A stretch of DNA of 61,773 bases from an uncultured Prevotella sp. (GTDB taxonomy: Bacteria; Bacteroidota; Bacteroidia; Bacteroidales; Bacteroidaceae). The notes under the pieces were generated by a model. It was not told the DNA's origin and made no database searches. It saw only the letters and a list, made by a program, of their open reading frames with translations. Of the stretch, positions 7,669 to 17,003 are shown piece by piece (the first letter of the stretch is position 1; each line of letters opens with the position of its first letter). The position numbers and the translations under genes are program-made. The stretch covers positions 1-61,773 of the forward strand of contig CALFIY010000053.1 of assembly GCA_937877595.1 (NCBI GenBank), in the 5' to 3' direction.

Positions 7669-9208
7669 CGACAAGGAAAACGTAAACATACTGACGGCGC
7701 TGCTGGTGAAACATGGCATCCGCCACGCCGTTGTCTGTCCAGGCAGCCGCAATGCGCCTATTGTACACAACCTTAACGAGTGTCCGAACATCACCTGCTA
7801 TCCCGTGACCGACGAGCGTTCGGCTGCATTCTACGCCCTTGGAATGACACAGGCCACGGGATGTCCTGTGGTGGTATGCGTTACGTCGGGAACAGCACTG
7901 CTTAACGTGGCACCAGCCGCGGCTGAGGCATATTATCAGCACCAACCACTGGTTGTCATAAGCGCCGACCGACCGCAACAGTGGATTGACCAACTCGACG
8001 GGCAGACTCTTCCACAGGGCGACGCACTTGGACGTTTTGTGGAGACAGCAGTCATGCTGCCCGAGCCACGCGATGACGAGGAGCGCTGGTATTGCCAGCG
8101 ACTGGTCAACGAGGCTTTGCTGAGAAAAACGCGACCCGTCCACATCAACGTGCCAATCAGCGAACCCCTGTTTCATTTTACCACGCAAGAACTGCCAGAG
8201 GCGAACAAGATAGACTGGCAGCCAGCCGATATCTCTTCCATCGCACTAAACCACATCGCGCACATCTTCATGCAGGCAAAGCGCCCCATGCTTATCTGTG
8301 GCCAGCCCTTGAATCCGCTTATGGATGAGGCTGTGGCGCAGGTTAAAGACGACGAGCGCTACGTGCCAGACTTTGTTCTCTACACGGGTGGCACCATTGT
8401 GAGCAAACGGATGAAGCGCTTCCTGCGAAAAGCCAAAGAGACGTGGCTGGTTAACAGCACTGGAGAGGTGACAGACACATTTATGAACCTTTCCAACATC
8501 ATTCAGGGCGACGGCGAGGTTGTAGCCGACTACATCCGCTTTATGCTTGAGCAGCAGCCTCATCCTTTTGTAAGGCAATGGGAAGAATTACTGGCGGGAA
8601 TACGTCATAAGGTAGAAGTTTTCGAACCTGCCTATAGCCAGATGGCAACCGTGAAATACTTTGAAGAACATGTTGGGAAAGCCGCCGTCCATTACGCCAA
8701 CAGTACAGCCATTCGCCTTGCCAACATCTACGCCCGTCACCAGGTTTACTGCAATCGTGGCGTCAATGGCATCGAAGGTTCGCTGTCCACTGCAGCAGGT
8801 TTCTCCGCCGTAAGCGACGAGAGAGTGTATTGCATCATTGGCGACCTTAGTTTCTTCTACGACCAGAACGCCCTGTGGAACAGCAATCTGCGAGGCAATC
8901 TACGCATTCTGCTAATGAATAATGGCCGGGGAGGCATCTTCAACATGTTGCCTGGTCTGGAAAAGAGCCCCGCACGCGACACCATAGTGGCAGCACAGCA
9001 TAACACTACGGCAGAAGGTATATGCCGTCAGAATAATGTCATCTATCTGCAGGCTAAAGACATGGAACAAATGCGCTGCGGCATCGATCAACTGTTATCC
9101 GAAGACTCACAGCGCCCCATTTTGCTTGAGGTAATGACCGATGCCGCAGCAGACGAGAGTGTTTATAAGACGTTTTCTGTTCTTGCTTCTCAGCCTTCAG
9201 TATTTTAG
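7661..9208 (+). CDS. menD: SEPHCHC synthase (2-oxoglutarate decarboxylase, ThDP enzyme)
   Basis: MenD joins isochorismate and 2-oxoglutarate with thiamine diphosphate to give SEPHCHC in menaquinone synthesis. The N-terminal PYR domain has CPGSRNAP and the ThDP-activating Glu in TDERSAAFYALG. The C-terminal PP domain has GDLSFFYDQNALWN, the Mg/ThDP-binding motif. Length (515 aa) is close to the family norm. It overlaps menF by 8 bases. The rest of the pathway (menB, menC, menE, menA) is not in the window, because the next gene is on the opposite strand. Confidence 0.94.
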   Translation: MYSDKENVNILTALLVKHGIRHAVVCPGSRNAPIVHNLNECPNITCYPVTDERSAAFYALGMTQATGCPVVVCVTSGTALLNVAPAAAEAYYQHQPLVVISADRPQQWIDQLDGQTLPQGDALGRFVETAVMLPEPRDDEERWYCQRLVNEALLRKTRPVHINVPISEPLFHFTTQELPEANKIDWQPADISSIALNHIAHIFMQAKRPMLICGQPLNPLMDEAVAQVKDDERYVPDFVLYTGGTIVSKRMKRFLRKAKETWLVNSTGEVTDTFMNLSNIIQGDGEVVADYIRFMLEQQPHPFVRQWEELLAGIRHKVEVFEPAYSQMATVKYFEEHVGKAAVHYANSTAIRLANIYARHQVYCNRGVNGIEGSLSTAAGFSAVSDERVYCIIGDLSFFYDQNALWNSNLRGNLRILLMNNGRGGIFNMLPGLEKSPARDTIVAAQHNTTAEGICRQNNVIYLQAKDMEQMRCGIDQLLSEDSQRPILLEVMTDAAADESVYKTFSVLASQPSVF

Positions 9209-9350
9209 TTTCGATAATAAACGAAACGAGCATGCCAATACCCACTATACCGAATATGCAGAGCCAGAAATTAATATCTTCATGCACGAGGGCAAAGAGT
9301 TGCGTCTTTCCACCTTTGAGAATACCGTCAACAAGTTCTCTATCTTCCAT
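9054..9350 (-). CDS. possible small membrane protein, tail antisense to menD
   Basis: A 98-codon frame begins 100 bases after the nucleoside kinase stop, on the same strand. Its first 47 residues lie in the otherwise empty gap. They include a charged start (MEDRELVDGILKGG), one hydrophobic helix (FWLCIFGIVGIGMLVSFII) and then a basic stretch (KAEKQEQK). Such a single-pass pattern is unusual for random sequence. The second half runs antisense through the menD 3' end, where a shadow frame is equally possible. No family is recognised. Treat as tentative. Confidence 0.35.
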   Translation of the reverse strand: MEDRELVDGILKGGKTQLFALVHEDINFWLCIFGIVGIGMLVSFIIETKILKAEKQEQKTSYKHSRLLRHRSLPQAKWGAVSLRITVDRCRSAFVPCL

Positions 9351-9450
9351 TTAGCATTTTTCTTTTCCCTAAGACCAGTGAAAAACGGAATTATTACATC
9401 GTCTTCACGCTTTTTTACCAGAAAAAATGCTCAGAACAGAAAAACAGCAA

Positions 9451-11133
9451 TCAATACTTGAAACTGGAACCGCCGACAAACTCACGCATGATAGACGTTG
9501 GCGGAATCTCCTTGTCGCTTACAGGAATGAAATAGTGTATAAACTTCAGCAAGCGATGAGCCTCAGCATATTCAGGACAGTTTCGGGGGACAGAAGCGAG
9601 TATTAGTTCTGCGTGCGTGCGGAGCACAGCAAACTCAATGTTCAATGCCGAATTGAACATGACATCCGCAGTTTCCTGGAACGGGAATATCCACTTGTCT
9701 TCAGCCTCGCAGACATTCTTCCACTGGCTGATAGTCTGCTGGGCTGTATAAGCCCCTTTGTTATAATCACGAATAATGCGACGCAACAGGCGGTTGTCAC
9801 GCACAGGAATCCAGTTGTGGTCGTCAAGTGAGATACTGGTGAGTGCTGAAACATATATTTTGTATTTCAGGCTGTCGTCTATCTTTTTTGTCAGGAGCGG
9901 GTTGAGAGCGTGAATACCCTCTATGATAAGCACCGAGTCGCTGCTGAGTTTCAGTCGCTTGCCATTCCATTCCCGCTGACCAGTCACAAAGTTATACTCA
10001 GGGATTTCGACTCGTTCGCCCTTCATCAGCCGTAACAAATGCTCCTCCATCAGTGCATATTCCACGGTCTCAATATTGTCGAAGTCATAGTCGCCATTGG
10101 TCAGGCGCGGTGTATCTACGCGATTTACAAAATAGTCGTCGGTAGAAAAAGAGAGCGGACGCAATCCACATGCGAGCAACTGGATGGACAAGCGTTTGCA
10201 GAACGTTGTCTTACCAGAACTTGACGGACCAGTGATAAGCACAACTTTCAGCGCACCACTGTTTACGCGGCGACCTATCTCTTCGGCTATCTGCACGATT
10301 TTCTTTTCCTGAAGAGCCTCGCTCACCTGTATCAACTGCGATGCGTGCCCTTTTAGAATTGCCTTGTTTACATCGCCGGCATTGGAAAGCCGCATGATGA
10401 TGTCCCAGCGGGTTTTCTCCGCAAACATCTCGTAGGTTTTTGGCATGTCTACCTTTTCTGCCAAGACCGTGGGATTATTCCAGTCGGGAACACGCAATAA
10501 CATGCCATCGTGGTAAGCCTCCAGCCCCCACACTGTAAGATATCCTGCCGACGGAACAAGCGGACCGTAATAGTAATCAACGGTATCGCCGAGCATATAA
10601 TAGTCGCTGTAAATCTGTCCACTCGTTTCCAGAAGTTTCACCTTGTCAGTAAAACCCCGTTCTGCAAATACGCGCACTGCTTCTTCCGTTGTGGCCTCGC
10701 TGCGACGGAAGGGCATGTCGAGAGAAATGATTTCCTGCATGCGCTGACGAATATTTGCAATATCATCTTCAGTCAACAAGGAACGTTCGCCGTCACGCCG
10801 TTTCTTGAAATTGCAATAGAAACCGCGCGAAATAGTGTGTTCGATAAATAGTTTTGAATTTGGAAACAAATCCTGTGTTGCCTTGTACAGCACGAAACAC
10901 AGCGAGCGCACATAAGCCCTGTGTCCACTGCCTTCACGGGCATCAAGAAATTCCACATCACGGTTTTGGTAGAGGCGGAACTTAAGGCCCTGTGCTGTAT
11001 TATTTACTTTTGCCGACACCACAGGATAGGGCATTTTCAGTTCGTCGGCAAACGCCTGGTAGACATCAAGCAGCGATGTTCCCTCGGCAAAACTCTTAGT
11101 GATATTGTTGTTCTTGCAACGGATTTGTAGCAT
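9451..11133 (-). CDS. TGS-domain nucleoside kinase (uridine kinase-like)
   Basis: This 560-residue fusion is typical of Bacteroidota. The N-terminus (about residues 1-65) is a TGS domain. It continues into a region resembling the threonyl-tRNA synthetase second additional domain (about 70-240). A P-loop uridine/phosphoribulokinase domain follows, with Walker A GPSSSGKTT at about 302-310 and DDYFVNRVDTP and IEGIHALNP downstream. The kinase part should phosphorylate uridine/cytidine or another small hydroxyl substrate with ATP. The role of the tRNA-synthetase-like part is not known to me. It is transcribed divergently from the fumarase gene. Confidence 0.85.
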   Translation of the reverse strand: MLQIRCKNNNITKSFAEGTSLLDVYQAFADELKMPYPVVSAKVNNTAQGLKFRLYQNRDVEFLDAREGSGHRAYVRSLCFVLYKATQDLFPNSKLFIEHTISRGFYCNFKKRRDGERSLLTEDDIANIRQRMQEIISLDMPFRRSEATTEEAVRVFAERGFTDKVKLLETSGQIYSDYYMLGDTVDYYYGPLVPSAGYLTVWGLEAYHDGMLLRVPDWNNPTVLAEKVDMPKTYEMFAEKTRWDIIMRLSNAGDVNKAILKGHASQLIQVSEALQEKKIVQIAEEIGRRVNSGALKVVLITGPSSSGKTTFCKRLSIQLLACGLRPLSFSTDDYFVNRVDTPRLTNGDYDFDNIETVEYALMEEHLLRLMKGERVEIPEYNFVTGQREWNGKRLKLSSDSVLIIEGIHALNPLLTKKIDDSLKYKIYVSALTSISLDDHNWIPVRDNRLLRRIIRDYNKGAYTAQQTISQWKNVCEAEDKWIFPFQETADVMFNSALNIEFAVLRTHAELILASVPRNCPEYAEAHRLLKFIHYFIPVSDKEIPPTSIMREFVGGSSFKY

Positions 11134-11155
11134 AAGAAAGAGGCTTTGTCGGTTG

Positions 11156-11163
11156 CAAAGGTA
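11156..11163 (-). promoter_or_regulatory. promoter -7 box for nucleoside kinase
   Basis: The minus strand reads TACCTTTG, an exact TAnnTTTG match, ending 22 bases before the ATG at 11133. Confidence 0.65.
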
Positions 11164-11231
11164 AATATTTTTTCAACATTCATATACCTTTAAATAAATA
11201 TAATTATTAGGAACGTGTAGAAAAATATTCG

Positions 11232-11239
11232 TACCTTTG
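11232..11239 (+). promoter_or_regulatory. promoter -7 box for fumarase operon
   Basis: TACCTTTG lies 33 bases before the ATG at 11273. It overlaps the TTG at 11237 that opens the longest frame, which rules out that upstream start. Confidence 0.65.
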
Positions 11240-11272
11240 TGCGCAAATCTAAACTATAACAATTCACTCATT

Positions 11273-12919
11273 ATGGCTAAAGCACCAGATTTTAAGTACG
11301 CCCCAATGTTTCAGTTGGGAGAGGACAAGACAGAATACCGTCTGTTGTCACGCGACGGTATCAGTACAGGCGAATTTGAAGGGAAGCAAATAGTTAAGGT
11401 GAGCCGTGAAGCCCTCACCCTGCTCGCTCAGCAGGCTTTCCACGACGTAGAGTTTATGCTGCGCCGTGAGCACAACGAACAAGTCGCAAAGATACTCACC
11501 GATCCTGAAGCATCGGAGAACGACAAATATGTTGCACTGCAATTCCTGCGCAATGCCGAGACCGCAGCAAAAGGCATACTGCCTTTCTGTCAGGACACGG
11601 GCACGGCTATCATACATGGAGAAAAGGGCCAGCAGGTTTGGACAGGATTTGAAGACGAGGAAGCACTGTCACTTGGTGTTTACAACACGTTCACACAAGA
11701 CAACCTGCGCTATTCGCAGAATGCGCCTCTCAACATGTACGATGAAGTAAATACGCGTTGCAATCTGCCGGCACAGATAGACATTGAGGCCACAGAAGGC
11801 GCAGAGTACCGCTTTGTGATGGTTGCCAAGGGCGGTGGCTCAGCCAACAAGACATATTTCTACCCAATGACAAAGGCAACAATACAGAACGAGGGAACTC
11901 TTCTGCCTTTCCTGGTAGAGAAAATGAAAACTCTGGGCACAGCAGCATGTCCGCCATATCACATAGCATTCGTAATCGGAGGAACTTCTGCTGAGAAAAA
12001 TCTTCTCACCGTGAAACTTGCCTCCATCAAATACTACGACTCTCTTCCCACCACAGGTGACGAGACAGGACGCGCTTTCCGCGACATCGACTTAGAGCAG
12101 AAACTGCTGCACGAAGCACATAAGATCGGACTCGGAGCACAGTTTGGCGGCAAACATCTTGCTCACGACATCCGCGTTATACGTCTGCCACGTCATGGTG
12201 CATCTTGTCCGATTGGCATGGGAGTCAGTTGCTCTGCCGACCGCAATATCAAGGCAAAGATAAACGCTCAGGGCATTTGGCTTGAGAAGATGGACAGCAA
12301 TCCAACAGAACTGATACCCGAAGAGTTACGCAGTCCAGGCGAGGGAACAAATGGCGTGGAGATTGACCTTAACAAAGGTATTGACGCCGTACGTCAGGAA
12401 CTGACAAAATACCCTGTTTCCACGCGCGTCAACCTTAAGGGAACTATCATTGTTGCACGCGACATTGCACATGCAAAACTTAAGGCTCGTCTGGATGCTG
12501 GTGAAGGAATGCCCGAATACCTCAAGAAATATCCCGTGCTCTATGCTGGCCCCGCCAAAACACCAGAAGGATATCCCTGTGGCTCAATGGGACCAACGAC
12601 GGCCAACAGAATGGATCCCTACGTTGACGAATTCCAAGACAACGGTGCTTCTCTTGTGATGATAGCAAAGGGCAACCGCAGCGATGTTGTTACCGAAGCC
12701 TGCAAGAAGCATGGCGGTTTCTACCTCGGCACTATTGGCGGTGTTGCTGCAGTGCTTTCCCAATCAAGCATTAAGAGCATCGAATGTGTAGAATATCCAG
12801 AACTTGGCATGGAAGCCATTTGGAAGATTGAAGTAGAAGACTTCCCTGCATTTATCCTCGTTGACGACAAGGGCAACGACTTCTTCAAGCAACTTAAACC
12901 ATGTAATTGTACGAAATGA
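11273..12919 (+). CDS. fumarate hydratase, class I (iron-sulfur)
   Basis: This enzyme interconverts fumarate and malate with a [4Fe-4S] cluster, in the reductive branch leading to succinate. Alpha and beta parts are fused in one chain of 548 aa. Likely cluster cysteines sit in PFCQDTGTA, CPIGMGVSC and the AACPPYHIAF region. The C-terminal half carries GPAKTPEGYPCGSMGPTT and KGNRSD. I start at ATG 11273 (MAKAPDFKYAP), because a longer frame would begin inside the promoter box. The stop codon overlaps the next ATG (ATGA). Assignment to fumarate rather than another hydratase substrate follows the family's usual role. Confidence 0.92.
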   Translation: MAKAPDFKYAPMFQLGEDKTEYRLLSRDGISTGEFEGKQIVKVSREALTLLAQQAFHDVEFMLRREHNEQVAKILTDPEASENDKYVALQFLRNAETAAKGILPFCQDTGTAIIHGEKGQQVWTGFEDEEALSLGVYNTFTQDNLRYSQNAPLNMYDEVNTRCNLPAQIDIEATEGAEYRFVMVAKGGGSANKTYFYPMTKATIQNEGTLLPFLVEKMKTLGTAACPPYHIAFVIGGTSAEKNLLTVKLASIKYYDSLPTTGDETGRAFRDIDLEQKLLHEAHKIGLGAQFGGKHLAHDIRVIRLPRHGASCPIGMGVSCSADRNIKAKINAQGIWLEKMDSNPTELIPEELRSPGEGTNGVEIDLNKGIDAVRQELTKYPVSTRVNLKGTIIVARDIAHAKLKARLDAGEGMPEYLKKYPVLYAGPAKTPEGYPCGSMGPTTANRMDPYVDEFQDNGASLVMIAKGNRSDVVTEACKKHGGFYLGTIGGVAAVLSQSSIKSIECVEYPELGMEAIWKIEVEDFPAFILVDDKGNDFFKQLKPCNCTK

Positions 12920-15084
12920 AGAAAAACATGATATTGCTGTTGCTGCTTTTTGTGGCAGTAGCAGCATTTTCCGTACCTGCCAAACGCGGTCTCTGGCGCA
13001 CTCTGACGCTTGCCGACGGCACAGAAGTGCGCGCACAACTTATGGGCGACGAACACGTCCACTACTGGATGACTGCTGACGGTCAGCAGTTGGTGGCCAA
13101 TGGCAATCACTTCAGCGCCGTCAATAGCGAGCAGATTGCAGCCCGCACCATGAAGAGACGCGCTGTAAAATCCAGCAGCAGACGAGCCTTGCGCCGCGTG
13201 AACATCGGCGACAAGACCTCATATACCGGTACAAAGAAAGGACTTGTGATACTGGCAAACTTCAAGGACGTAACATTCAAGACTGCCAACAATCTTGCTA
13301 AGTACAAGAAAATTCTCAACGAGGCTGGCTACACCAGCAGCGAGGGTTTCAAGGGCAGTGTCGGCGACTATTTCAAGGCTCAGAGCCGCGGTATTTTCGA
13401 ACTTGACTTTGATGTGGTAGGTCCCATCACCTTGTCGCAAAACCGCACCTATTATGGCGGCAACGACAGCGACGGCAACGATGCCAATCCAACCGACATG
13501 ATAATTGAAGCATGCAAGGCCGTGGATAGTCAGGTGAATTTCAAAGATTACGACTGGGACGGTGACGGAGAAGCAGACCAAGTGTTTGTGCTCTACGCCG
13601 GCACGGGCGAAGCCGACAGTTACGACGATGATGCCATATGGCCACACATGTGGGAGTTGAGCAGCGACGGCAAGACACTGACGCTTGACAATGTAAAGAT
13701 AGACACCTATGCATGCAGCAACGAGATTACCATGTTGGGAAAGATTGAAGGCATCGGAGTTTTCTGCCATGAATTCTCTCACTGCATGGGTTTCCCCGAT
13801 TTCTACGACGTTGCCTACAACGGCTGGTTCGGCTTGAACGAGTTCGACCTCATGGACCAGGGAAGTTACAACGGCAACGGTTTCGTTCCAGCCGGCTACA
13901 GTGGATATGAGAAGATGATGGCAGGATGGCAGGAGCCTATAGTTCTTGGTGCAGAAGACGTCACCGTAGAAAACCTGACAGCCATCAGTGAGGGCGGCGC
14001 AAGTTATATTCTTTACAACGACGGCCACACCGACGAGTTCTACATGATAGAGAACCGCCAGCAGACGGGCTGGGATGCAGGACTGCCTGCCGCAGGTCTG
14101 ATGATTACCCATGTAGACTTCGACAAGACTATATGGGAACAGAATACGCCCAACACGAAAGTTACAAGCAGTGACGTGCGCACATATGGCTACGCCAAGA
14201 CCAACGACCATCAGCGTATGACGATTTTCCATGCCGATAACGACGACGACTCAAACTACTGGAGTTCCTATTCTGGCGCCTATAGTAAACAAACTCTCTC
14301 CGGCGACCTCTATCCCTATGGTGGCAACAACAGCCTCACTGCGACATCGCGGCCAGCAGCCACGCTCTACAATGCCAATAGTCAGGGCAAGAAGACCATG
14401 CAAGGCGCCATTACCGAAATCACAAAGAACAGTGATGGTACGGTGTCGTTTGTCTTTACCGCCGATGGCAACACATCAACCACAGAGCCCGAAACGCCCA
14501 CTCCCGACGGAGCCCTTTTCTATGAGTCATTCAATGACTGTGCAGGAACAGGCGGCAACGACGGCAGTTGGAGTGGCAACATAGCAAGTTCCAGCATCGC
14601 CTACGACAACGACGGATGGGAGGCACAAAAAGCCTATGCTGCCTATATGTGTGCTAAATTCGGCACAGGCAACATAGCAGGTCAGGCCACAACGCCTGCC
14701 ATAGCAGTAAGCGGCGACGTCACTCTGTCGTTCATGGCAGGTGCATGGAATGCCAGCAAGGACGGCACAACACTTGATCTGTCCGTAAGCAACGGAACGA
14801 TATCTCCTGCTTCAATAACAATGGACAAAGGCAGTTGGAACACATATACTGCCAACATTTCCGCCGAAGGTGACGTGAAGATTACGTTCACCCAGCAGAC
14901 CGGCCGCTTCTTCCTTGACGAAGTGATTGTAAAGAGCGACGCCACAGCCATCACTCCGCTTCGCGCCACCACCCGGAAGACAGGAGGAATATATACTCTT
15001 GGCGGCCAACTCGTCGGCAACGATATGCAGCAACTGCCAAAGGGACTATATATACACAATGGAAAGAAAGTTGTGAAGAAATAA
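12916..15084 (+). CDS. secreted M6-family metalloprotease with C-terminal sorting-like tail
   Basis: This is a 722-residue exported zinc protease. A signal peptide (MILLLLLFVAVAAFS) is followed by a propeptide-like basic region, then the M6 catalytic domain with HEFSHCMGFPD at about residues 285-295. Its two His and the Asp fit HExxHxxGxxD. A jelly-roll-like domain follows at about 540-660. The tail reads IYTLGGQLV...LPKGLYIHNGKKVV, like three other secreted proteins in this window. The ATG at 12916 overlaps the fumarase stop by 4 bases. M6 proteases in related bacteria degrade host or dietary proteins. The target here is unknown. Confidence 0.85.
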   Translation: MKKNMILLLLLFVAVAAFSVPAKRGLWRTLTLADGTEVRAQLMGDEHVHYWMTADGQQLVANGNHFSAVNSEQIAARTMKRRAVKSSSRRALRRVNIGDKTSYTGTKKGLVILANFKDVTFKTANNLAKYKKILNEAGYTSSEGFKGSVGDYFKAQSRGIFELDFDVVGPITLSQNRTYYGGNDSDGNDANPTDMIIEACKAVDSQVNFKDYDWDGDGEADQVFVLYAGTGEADSYDDDAIWPHMWELSSDGKTLTLDNVKIDTYACSNEITMLGKIEGIGVFCHEFSHCMGFPDFYDVAYNGWFGLNEFDLMDQGSYNGNGFVPAGYSGYEKMMAGWQEPIVLGAEDVTVENLTAISEGGASYILYNDGHTDEFYMIENRQQTGWDAGLPAAGLMITHVDFDKTIWEQNTPNTKVTSSDVRTYGYAKTNDHQRMTIFHADNDDDSNYWSSYSGAYSKQTLSGDLYPYGGNNSLTATSRPAATLYNANSQGKKTMQGAITEITKNSDGTVSFVFTADGNTSTTEPETPTPDGALFYESFNDCAGTGGNDGSWSGNIASSSIAYDNDGWEAQKAYAAYMCAKFGTGNIAGQATTPAIAVSGDVTLSFMAGAWNASKDGTTLDLSVSNGTISPASITMDKGSWNTYTANISAEGDVKITFTQQTGRFFLDEVIVKSDATAITPLRATTRKTGGIYTLGGQLVGNDMQQLPKGLYIHNGKKVVKK

Positions 15085-15093
15085 AATCGCATT

Positions 15094-16014
15094 GTGGCAC
15101 GACTGATAACCATACTTGGACCTACCGCCAGTGGCAAGACGCCACTGGCGGCAGCATTAGCCCGACGCATAAACGGCGATATCATTTCCGCCGACTCGCG
15201 CCAGGTTTACCGACGTATGGATATCGGGACAGGAAAAGACCTTGCTGACTATGCAGGCGTGCCTTATCATCTTATAGACATCTGCGAACCTGGTACAAAA
15301 TATAACCTCTTTCAGTATCAGCACGACTTTCACGAAGCACTCAACGACATCCTGTCACGCTGCAGGCAGCCAATACTCTGCGGCGGCACTGGGCTGTACA
15401 TCGAGGCAGTGCTGAAAGGCTACCATCTGTCGCCTGTGCCACAGAATGCAGCGTTGCGATCAAGTCTTGAAGGCCGCTCGCTCGCCGAACTCACACAGAT
15501 GCTTAAGGAACTTAAGGAACGCAGCGGTTCTACAATGCACAACACTACCGATGTCGACTCATGCCAGCGCGCCATACGCGCCATAGAGATAGAGACCTAC
15601 AATCTTGAGCATCCCGTAGACCTGCGCCAAATGCCTGCCGTAGACAGCATTATAATTGGAGTCGACATTGGCCGCGAAGACCGTCGCACCAAGATTAGCC
15701 GACGGTTGCAGTCACGCCTTGAAGACGGAATGATTGACGAAGTACGCTCATTACTTGATGAGGGAATTCCTTCCGAAGACCTTATCTACTACGGACTGGA
15801 GTACAAATTTGTCACGGAGTACGTCACAGGTCAGACGACCTACAACGAAATGTTCAAGCGTCTTGAAATTGCCATCCATCAGTTTGCTAAACGTCAGATG
15901 ACATGGTTTCGCGGCATGGAGCGCCGTGGTTTCCATATCCACTGGATAGACGCCATGCTTCCCATGGAAGAAAAAGTGCAGCAGATACTCGACCTGCTTA
16001 ACACACGAACATGA
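15094..16014 (+). CDS. miaA: tRNA dimethylallyltransferase
   Basis: MiaA adds a dimethylallyl group to A37 of tRNAs that read UNN codons. The Walker A motif is GPTASGKT near the start, followed by SADSRQVYRRMDIGTGK and the GGTGLYIEA motif. The C-terminal part has KRQMTWFRG, the conserved tRNA-contacting region. Length (306 aa) is normal. The start is GTG at 15094, 9 bases after the protease stop. I see no in-frame ATG near the conserved N-terminus. The 3' end overlaps the lipid kinase gene by 4 bases. Confidence 0.94.
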   Translation: MARLITILGPTASGKTPLAAALARRINGDIISADSRQVYRRMDIGTGKDLADYAGVPYHLIDICEPGTKYNLFQYQHDFHEALNDILSRCRQPILCGGTGLYIEAVLKGYHLSPVPQNAALRSSLEGRSLAELTQMLKELKERSGSTMHNTTDVDSCQRAIRAIEIETYNLEHPVDLRQMPAVDSIIIGVDIGREDRRTKISRRLQSRLEDGMIDEVRSLLDEGIPSEDLIYYGLEYKFVTEYVTGQTTYNEMFKRLEIAIHQFAKRQMTWFRGMERRGFHIHWIDAMLPMEEKVQQILDLLNTRT

Positions 16015-17003
16015 TGAGTACAGCAGACTTGACAACAACAGAAAACACAACGAACAAACACAGACATCAAGCTATGAACTCCGAACAAGACGGCCGTTGG
16101 GCCATTCTCTACTGCCCCAAGAAAGGCAAGGCCAAGTTGCGCGAGAAGATACAACAGTCTCTCAACGACAAGGGAGTGGAGTACGACTGGATACAGAGCG
16201 AGAATGCCGACTCCGTAGAACGTCTTTTTGCCATGCTTATCCACAACGGCTACAAGACCATTGTCATCGTTGGTGGCGACTCTGCCCTCAACGATGCCGT
16301 CAACTGTCTGATGCGCGAGGAACGTCACGTACGCGAGGAGATTGCCTTGGGAGTCATTCCCAACGGTGTGCTCAATGACTTTGCACGCTATTGGGGCTTC
16401 CACGAGAGCAACATTGAGCAGGCCATCGACTGGTTGATACACCACCGCATGCGCCGCATTGATATCGGGTGCATCCGCTATGTCAACAAACGCGGAGAGG
16501 ACTGCCATCGCTACTTCCTCAACTGTGTCAATATCGGCCTTATTGCCGACATTATGAACCTTCGCCGTCAGGCACGCTCTCTTTTTGGTTCACGCACGCT
16601 GTCATTTGTTGCCTCGATTTTCATGATGATTTTCCATCGCATAGACTATAAGATGCTGCTTCGCATCAACAGCGAAACCCTTCAGCGCCGCATTATGACT
16701 CTATGCATTGGCAATGGTCCCGGCTACGGCCAGACGCGTCATGCCACACCTTACAACGGACTGCTTGATGTCTCTGTAGTCTATCACACGGAAGTCGTTC
16801 AGATTTTTGCCGGCCTTTGGCTGTTGCTGACAGGGCGTTTTCTCAATCACCGTAGCGTCCACCCCTACCGCACACGCGAAGTGCTTATAGAAGATGCGCC
16901 CCATGCACTTGTCGGTGTTGACGGCCGTCTGATAGAAAAGCCTGTCGGGCAGTATCGTATTACCATAGAACAAGAGGTAATACAGTTTCTAATCCCGTCC
17001 TAA
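16011..17003 (+). CDS. diacylglycerol/lipid kinase-like protein
   Basis: This 330-residue protein resembles the DgkB/YegS lipid kinase family, which phosphorylates diacylglycerol or related lipids at the membrane. The nucleotide-binding GGDGT-type motif appears as VIVGGDSALND, with Ser for the second Gly. The downstream PxGTxND-type motif appears as IPNGVLNDFAR. A C-terminal beta-sandwich follows, with GNGPGYGQTRHATPYNGLLDVSVV. The start is at ATG 16011, overlapping miaA by 4 bases, and a second ATG follows directly. The first 20 residues are polar and may be disordered. Its stop codon overlaps that of the convergent Crp/Fnr gene. Confidence 0.8.
   Translation: MMSTADLTTTENTTNKHRHQAMNSEQDGRWAILYCPKKGKAKLREKIQQSLNDKGVEYDWIQSENADSVERLFAMLIHNGYKTIVIVGGDSALNDAVNCLMREERHVREEIALGVIPNGVLNDFARYWGFHESNIEQAIDWLIHHRMRRIDIGCIRYVNKRGEDCHRYFLNCVNIGLIADIMNLRRQARSLFGSRTLSFVASIFMMIFHRIDYKMLLRINSETLQRRIMTLCIGNGPGYGQTRHATPYNGLLDVSVVYHTEVVQIFAGLWLLLTGRFLNHRSVHPYRTREVLIEDAPHALVGVDGRLIEKPVGQYRITIEQEVIQFLIPS

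Noticed and set aside
9141..9461. 106-codon plus-strand frame after menD
   Set aside because: It starts inside menD, runs through the gap into the opposite gene's 3' end and has no family resemblance or promoter.
12916..15084. M6 protease gene as recently transferred DNA
   Set aside because: It overlaps the fumarase stop, its base composition looks like the neighbours, and its tail matches other native secreted proteins.
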